Below are positions 41,482-42,333 of a DNA stretch of 42,333 nt, one piece after another (within the stretch, counting starts at the first letter, position 1; each line of letters begins with the position of its first letter). The DNA is from Candidatus Melainabacteria bacterium. Lineage in GTDB: Bacteria; Cyanobacteriota; Vampirovibrionia; Obscuribacterales; Obscuribacteraceae. The notes below the pieces were generated by a model. The model had not been told where the DNA came from. It saw only the letters and a list, made by a program, of their open reading frames with translations, and did no database searches. Both the position numbers and the translations under genes were made by a program. The stretch spans positions 1-42,333 of the forward strand of contig JADZFV010000375.1 in NCBI GenBank assembly GCA_020854255.1, read 5' to 3'.

Positions 41482-42333
41482 TGATGCAAGCTGAGAGACG
41501 GAGGGACTGGATAAAGAGCCGGCGCAAACAGCGTAATCTGGCTCGGACCGCACGTCTTCGCCGTCAATTCATGCGCTATACGACGCTTTTGGCTTTGCTC
41601 TATCTTGGCGGCAGTTCGATAGTGCGCTTGCCCTGGGCAATAGACAATACTGAATCCCAATTGACAGTCCGTGGAAATTACGTGACCAGCCGCCAACAGA
41701 TCGCTGCGAAGGTTGAAGATTCAGTTGGAAAGCCGGTCTTCAAGGTCGACCCCAGACAACTGGAAACGAGCATTGCCCAACTTCCCTCGGTCAAACATGC
41801 GTTTGTCCGGCGCTACGCATTTCCTGAGCCGCACATTCTTGTTGAAGTGCTCGAAGAATTCCCCTGGGCGACTTACGTGCCCGAGCCCGGCAAGCCCCCG
41901 GAAGCCGTTATTTCTCAGTCGGGCAGAGTTATTCCTATAAAGGATTTCCCTGTCGTTATGCGCCCGCCTCTTCGGGTCTACGGTCCGGCTGCGCTCAAGA
42001 TGTCTGCTGCCGACGTTACGCAATGGGCTAGCTGGTCCAATTATATTTCCCAGCAAACCAAGATGCCTGTCGAATCCATCGACTTGACGCATCCACATGA
42101 CGTGCAGGTGGAAAATGTCGCGCTGCGTTTGAAGCTGGGAACAGCCGATACTTCATTGACCCGCCGCCTGGGTAGACTGTCTTCTGTCATGGCCGCAGTC
42201 GATCCGCTCAAAACCAATCTCGAATACATCGATTTGGGTTTGGACAACAACATTCCGATGAAACTGGCGAAGGTTGATCCGAGGAAGGAAGCAGCTAAGA
42301 AAGCCGCCGAAGAAGCCGAGAAGAAGAAAACCA
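41481..42333 (+). CDS. ftsQ: Cell division protein FtsQ/DivIB, partial
   Basis: Bitopic division protein that bridges FtsL/FtsB and FtsI at the septum. The window holds the first 284 codons; the 3' end is cut off. A highly basic N-terminus (RRRDWIKSRRKQRNLARTAR), one transmembrane helix (RYTTLLALLYLGGSSIVRL), then a POTRA domain starting near residue 60 (LTVRGNYVTSRQQIAAKVED, PVFKVDPRQLETSIAQLPSV, KHAFVRRYAFPEPHILVEVL), ending in a Lys/Glu/Ala stretch. AAGGAG at 41461-41466 serves the start; GTG 41478, ATG 41481 and ATG 41484 are all in frame, and I take the middle one. It overlaps the dapF stop. The family call is by topology plus POTRA pattern. Confidence 0.85.
   Translation, partial: MMQAERRRDWIKSRRKQRNLARTARLRRQFMRYTTLLALLYLGGSSIVRLPWAIDNTESQLTVRGNYVTSRQQIAAKVEDSVGKPVFKVDPRQLETSIAQLPSVKHAFVRRYAFPEPHILVEVLEEFPWATYVPEPGKPPEAVISQSGRVIPIKDFPVVMRPPLRVYGPAALKMSAADVTQWASWSNYISQQTKMPVESIDLTHPHDVQVENVALRLKLGTADTSLTRRLGRLSSVMAAVDPLKTNLEYIDLGLDNNIPMKLAKVDPRKEAAKKAAEEAEKKKT

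Overview
The window is a chromosomal segment of a Gram-negative-type bacterium, roughly half G+C and densely coded. It holds parts of the core translation, cell-division and isoprenoid/lysine pathways. The best guess is a non-photosynthetic relative of Cyanobacteria (Vampirovibrionia / 'Melainabacteria', Obscuribacter-like). This rests on the many secreted TPR proteins, a lipobox protein, a zinc-ribbon membrane protein with a cyanobacterial feel beside rsmH, an HU protein with a long Lys/Ala/Pro tail, and several unrecognised large proteins. No rRNA, tRNA, CRISPR, prophage or insertion sequence was seen. The taxonomic call is inference, because no search was run.

Layout. 1-9000: the 5' part of dxr (minus) and a divergent lipoprotein. 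Then mostly minus-strand genes: a small membrane protein, a TPR protein, an unrecognised 370-residue protein, thrS, an unrecognised CxxC protein and mnmE. 9349-10143: a plus-strand HU gene with an H1-like tail and a strong terminator, followed by a 179-bp element with inverted-repeat ends that are themselves palindromes. 10144-17140: the minus-strand operon rimP-nusA-ylxR-infB-rbfA-truB-CPBP protease. It has one apparent attenuator between rimP and nusA and one strong intrinsic terminator between nusA and ylxR. 17419-19890: plus-strand ybeY, dgkA and a low-complexity, internally duplicated protein. 19887-22969: an ABC importer pair (FecE/FecCD type) without a binding protein, divergent from a cysteine desulfurase. 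23094-28440: three TPR proteins and an aldehyde dehydrogenase whose stop overlaps a TPR start. 28664-33065: a periplasmic UshA-type 5'-nucleotidase whose 5' end overlaps that of a divergent secreted protein, a small membrane protein, and a stand-alone sensor-like protein. 33103-39058: a dcw-like cluster on the minus strand, read as zinc-ribbon protein, rsmH, ftsL-like, ftsI, murJ. 39352-42333: a DppA-type D-aminopeptidase, then plus-strand dapF overlapping ftsQ, which runs off the window.

Functional logic. The translation block joins ribosome maturation (rimP, rbfA, truB, ybeY), initiation (infB) and transcription-elongation control (nusA), with RNA structures that could tune each part. The division block supplies 16S rRNA methylation, the septal transpeptidase and its partner, and the lipid II flippase. 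The neighbouring dapF makes the meso-diaminopimelate used in peptidoglycan. The most unusual items are the competing hairpins around the rimP stop, the palindromic element next to HU, rsmH having no ordinary start codon upstream of its conserved N-terminus, and the overlapping divergent signal-peptide genes.
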